32,963 nt of DNA, taken from NCBI GenBank assembly GCA_964555675.1, contig CAZKTU010000052.1:1-32963 (forward strand), written 5' to 3'. Below the pieces are notes generated by a model that worked only from the letters and a program-made list of their open reading frames with translations, ran no database searches and was not told the origin of the DNA. Positions 31,264 to 32,963 of this stretch are shown here, piece by piece. Position numbers and translations under genes: made by a program. This stretch comes from CAIWXH01 sp964555675 (GTDB taxonomy: Bacteria; Chloroflexota; Chloroflexia; Chloroflexales; Chloroflexaceae). Each line of letters opens with the position of its first letter. Position 1 is the first letter of the stretch.

Positions 31264-32963
31264 GCGGCACCTCCCCGGGCCGAGCGCCCGCGTGCGACAA
31301 TGGCGGCAATCGCCCCGCCGGCCAGAAGCAGCAGGAAGGCCGTCACAGAGTACCAGAGCTGGCCCGTCTGGCGCGCCAGAGCCGTCGTATCGACCGCCGG
31401 GTCGCTCGCGAGCATCGCCAGGGCCCCCTGCTGACCCGCCAGGTGGTAGACGTTCGGCATACGCAGGTAGGGCTGGGCCTGGGGCTGGGCCTCCTGCGGC
31501 AGCAGGAAGACGATCGGCACGCCGCGGGCCGACGGGTTCACCTGCTCCATCCAGGCCTGTACGTCCTGCGGCTGGTCGGCCAACACCAGGATCATGCTCA
31601 GGTCGCTGATCCCGCTGAAGCGCGGCGTACCGTCGGGATTGTTGGCCACCAGCCCCTGGGTTGCGTCCTGGCCGTCGAAGTCCGAGCGCAGCTCGCCCCT
31701 CAGATCCTGCGCCAGGCTGCGCAAGGCCAGCTCGCCGCCCGGCTTGTAGCCGAGCAGCACATAGTCGCGCCCGCCGAACGAGACCCCGTTCTCGGTGTTG
31801 TAGCCCGCCGCCCGCAGCGGGCCGACCAGATCGAACGAGAGCAGGGTGCCCTGCAGGTCGGTGCTGACCAGGATCATTTTGGCACGGTTCGCGATCAGGC
31901 GGCTCGTGACGGCCTGCTCGAGGGGCCGCAGCTCGCCGCTGCGCTGGGCGCCCCACTCGTAGGCCACCAGGACCACATCCTCGCTGCCGAGGTTGTCGAG
32001 CAGCGCCCCGAGCTCTGCCGCTCCGGGCGCCGCGGGGCTCGCCGTCTGGAACGGCGTCGTGAGCATGGGCAAGAGGATTCCCAGCAGCAGAGCCAGGGCC
32101 AGCAGCCCGTAGAGCACCCGGTCAAGCCCGATCCGCTGCCAGCGCGTGCGGGGCGCGGGGGCCGCGGGGGCGGCGGGCTCGGGGTAGGGCGACCGGCTGA
32201 TCTGCTGCAGGAGCCCGATCGCGGCCACCTGCTCGGCGGTGCGCCGGTACTCGGGGCGCTGCGGCGCAACCGCGGCCACGGCCGCCCCCTGAGCCTCTTC
32301 CTCCTGATCGGGGCCGCCCAGGCGGCGCAGCCAGTCGAGGGCCTGACCCTCGGCAGGATCGGCGGGCCGCTCGGGCTCAGGCACACGCAGCCAGCTTGGC
32401 AACTCGGCCCCACTGAGGAAGCTATGGCTCTCGCCCTGCTCGGCGCTGGGGACGGCCCGCCGGGGCGGGGGCGCCGCGGCGCGGGCGCCTGTAGAGACGG
32501 GCGGGGGCTCATCGGCCACCCCGCGCAGCCACGAGGGCAGGCCGGGGTCGGCGGGCGCGCCCGGGGCCGGGGGAACGGGGGGCGCCTGGTCGGCCACGAG
32601 CCAGGGCGGAAGGTCAGCGCCTGCAGGCGGCGCGGGCGGCGGCGGCGCGGGCTCGGCCTGCAGCCACGACGGCACATCGGCCGCGGGCGGCGTGGCGGCG
32701 GGTTCGTCGAGCGCCTCGCGCAGCCAGGTCGGGTCGGGCGAAGCCGGAGCCTCGCCCTGCAGCCAGGCCGGGGCATTGTCGGGCGGGGGCGGCGGGGGCG
32801 TCTGCTCGATATCGCGCAGCCACGAGGGCGCGTCATCGTCATCACCCCGCGGCTGCGCCAGGGCGGCTGCGCCTGCGGCGGCTGCGCCGGCGACGAGCCA
32901 GCCGGGGATCTCCTCGTCCTGAGCAGGCTGCGGGGGCGGGCTGACCTCCGCCTCGCGCAGCCA
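31260..32963 (-). CDS. Bitopic membrane protein with tandem WL motifs in a Pro-rich N-terminus (5' partial)
   Basis: 567 residues are visible; the frame stays open to the window edge, and the first Met-type codon (GTG 32675) is internal, so the start is beyond the window. The first about 215 residues are Ala/Pro/Glu-rich with ten short motifs of the form [small/hydrophobic]-P-x-W-L, with W at visible positions 1, 22, 48, 67, 80, 100, 121, 145, 191 and 211 (e.g. APSWLRD, DPTWLRE, LPPWLVA, LPSWLRG). Then a basic stretch, TM1 about 284-302, a folded-looking domain of about 230 residues (ASEDVVLVAYEWGA-like pieces, FSGISDLSMILVLADQPQDV), and TM2 about 537-557 with a short basic tail. Charge pattern puts WL motifs and tail inside, the middle domain outside. 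First visible gene of the operon. Confidence 0.78.
   Translation of the reverse strand, partial: WLREAEVSPPPQPAQDEEIPGWLVAGAAAAGAAALAQPRGDDDDAPSWLRDIEQTPPPPPPDNAPAWLQGEAPASPDPTWLREALDEPAATPPAADVPSWLQAEPAPPPPAPPAGADLPPWLVADQAPPVPPAPGAPADPGLPSWLRGVADEPPPVSTGARAAAPPPRRAVPSAEQGESHSFLSGAELPSWLRVPEPERPADPAEGQALDWLRRLGGPDQEEEAQGAAVAAVAPQRPEYRRTAEQVAAIGLLQQISRSPYPEPAAPAAPAPRTRWQRIGLDRVLYGLLALALLLGILLPMLTTPFQTASPAAPGAAELGALLDNLGSEDVVLVAYEWGAQRSGELRPLEQAVTSRLIANRAKMILVSTDLQGTLLSFDLVGPLRAAGYNTENGVSFGGRDYVLLGYKPGGELALRSLAQDLRGELRSDFDGQDATQGLVANNPDGTPRFSGISDLSMILVLADQPQDVQAWMEQVNPSARGVPIVFLLPQEAQPQAQPYLRMPNVYHLAGQQGALAMLASDPAVDTTALARQTGQLWYSVTAFLLLLAGGAIAAIVARGRSARGGAA

Overview
This is a very GC-rich (about 70% by eye) bacterial chromosomal segment with dense, mostly operonic genes, Shine-Dalgarno starts and sigma70-like promoters in short AT-richer gaps. 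The gene mix suggests Chloroflexota, probably class Chloroflexia: a MutL-type ASKHA protein beside a Pro-rich 'WL'-repeat membrane protein, a DUF4230 protein, UvsE, menaquinone MenG and several GT39-like membrane glycosyltransferases. This is inference from family knowledge; there is no rRNA or marker search behind it. I see no tRNA, rRNA, CRISPR array, transposase, integrase or phage gene. One 100-N assembly gap lies at 20570-20669.

Layout. (1) 2-3753: a ligase-associated Lhr-type helicase entering from the left, then coaBC with its own strong promoter. (2) 3754-3961: a non-coding block with two 48-bp tandem repeats and three hairpins. (3) 3962-11892: a + strand envelope/glycan cluster: HEAT-TM-SH3 protein, two multi-pass GT39-like transferases, a GT2 polyprenyl-phosphate glycosyltransferase and a flippase-like integral membrane protein. 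(4) 12021-15429: a tight operon of SAM methyltransferase, asparaginase, menG and DUF4230 protein. (5) 15548-16249: an atypical OmpR-type regulator whose phospho-acceptor Asp is Glu, preceded by a promoter bracketed by two palindromes. (6) 16254-19062, minus: an M16 peptidase pair (one catalytic, one without zinc motif) and a 72-aa unknown protein, divergent from a small single-TM protein. (7) 19523-23739, minus: alpha/beta hydrolase, galK (3' end lost in the gap) and selB. (8) 23782-28411, +: AlkA-type glycosylase, rph, a TPR protein with an unrecognised C-terminal domain, uvsE and a membrane-anchored cyclophilin. (9) 28471-32963, minus: a three-gene operon encoding a WL-repeat bitopic protein (runs off the window), a six-TM protein and a MutL/GlmL-like ASKHA protein.

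Themes. Three DNA-repair proteins are present (Lhr-type helicase, AlkA, UvsE). The glycan cluster contains the parts for making a lipid-linked sugar, flipping it and transferring sugar outside the membrane. The best candidate for an undescribed system is the right-hand operon: an actin-fold-family protein carrying a Glu in its first phosphate motif, a long C-terminal extension and a basic tail, translated with a six-TM protein and a membrane protein bearing at least ten Trp-Leu short linear motifs, with no glutamate mutase subunits nearby. The regulatory sites at 15439-15496, 26602-26626 and 27600-27619 are clean symmetric elements at promoters and also deserve attention.
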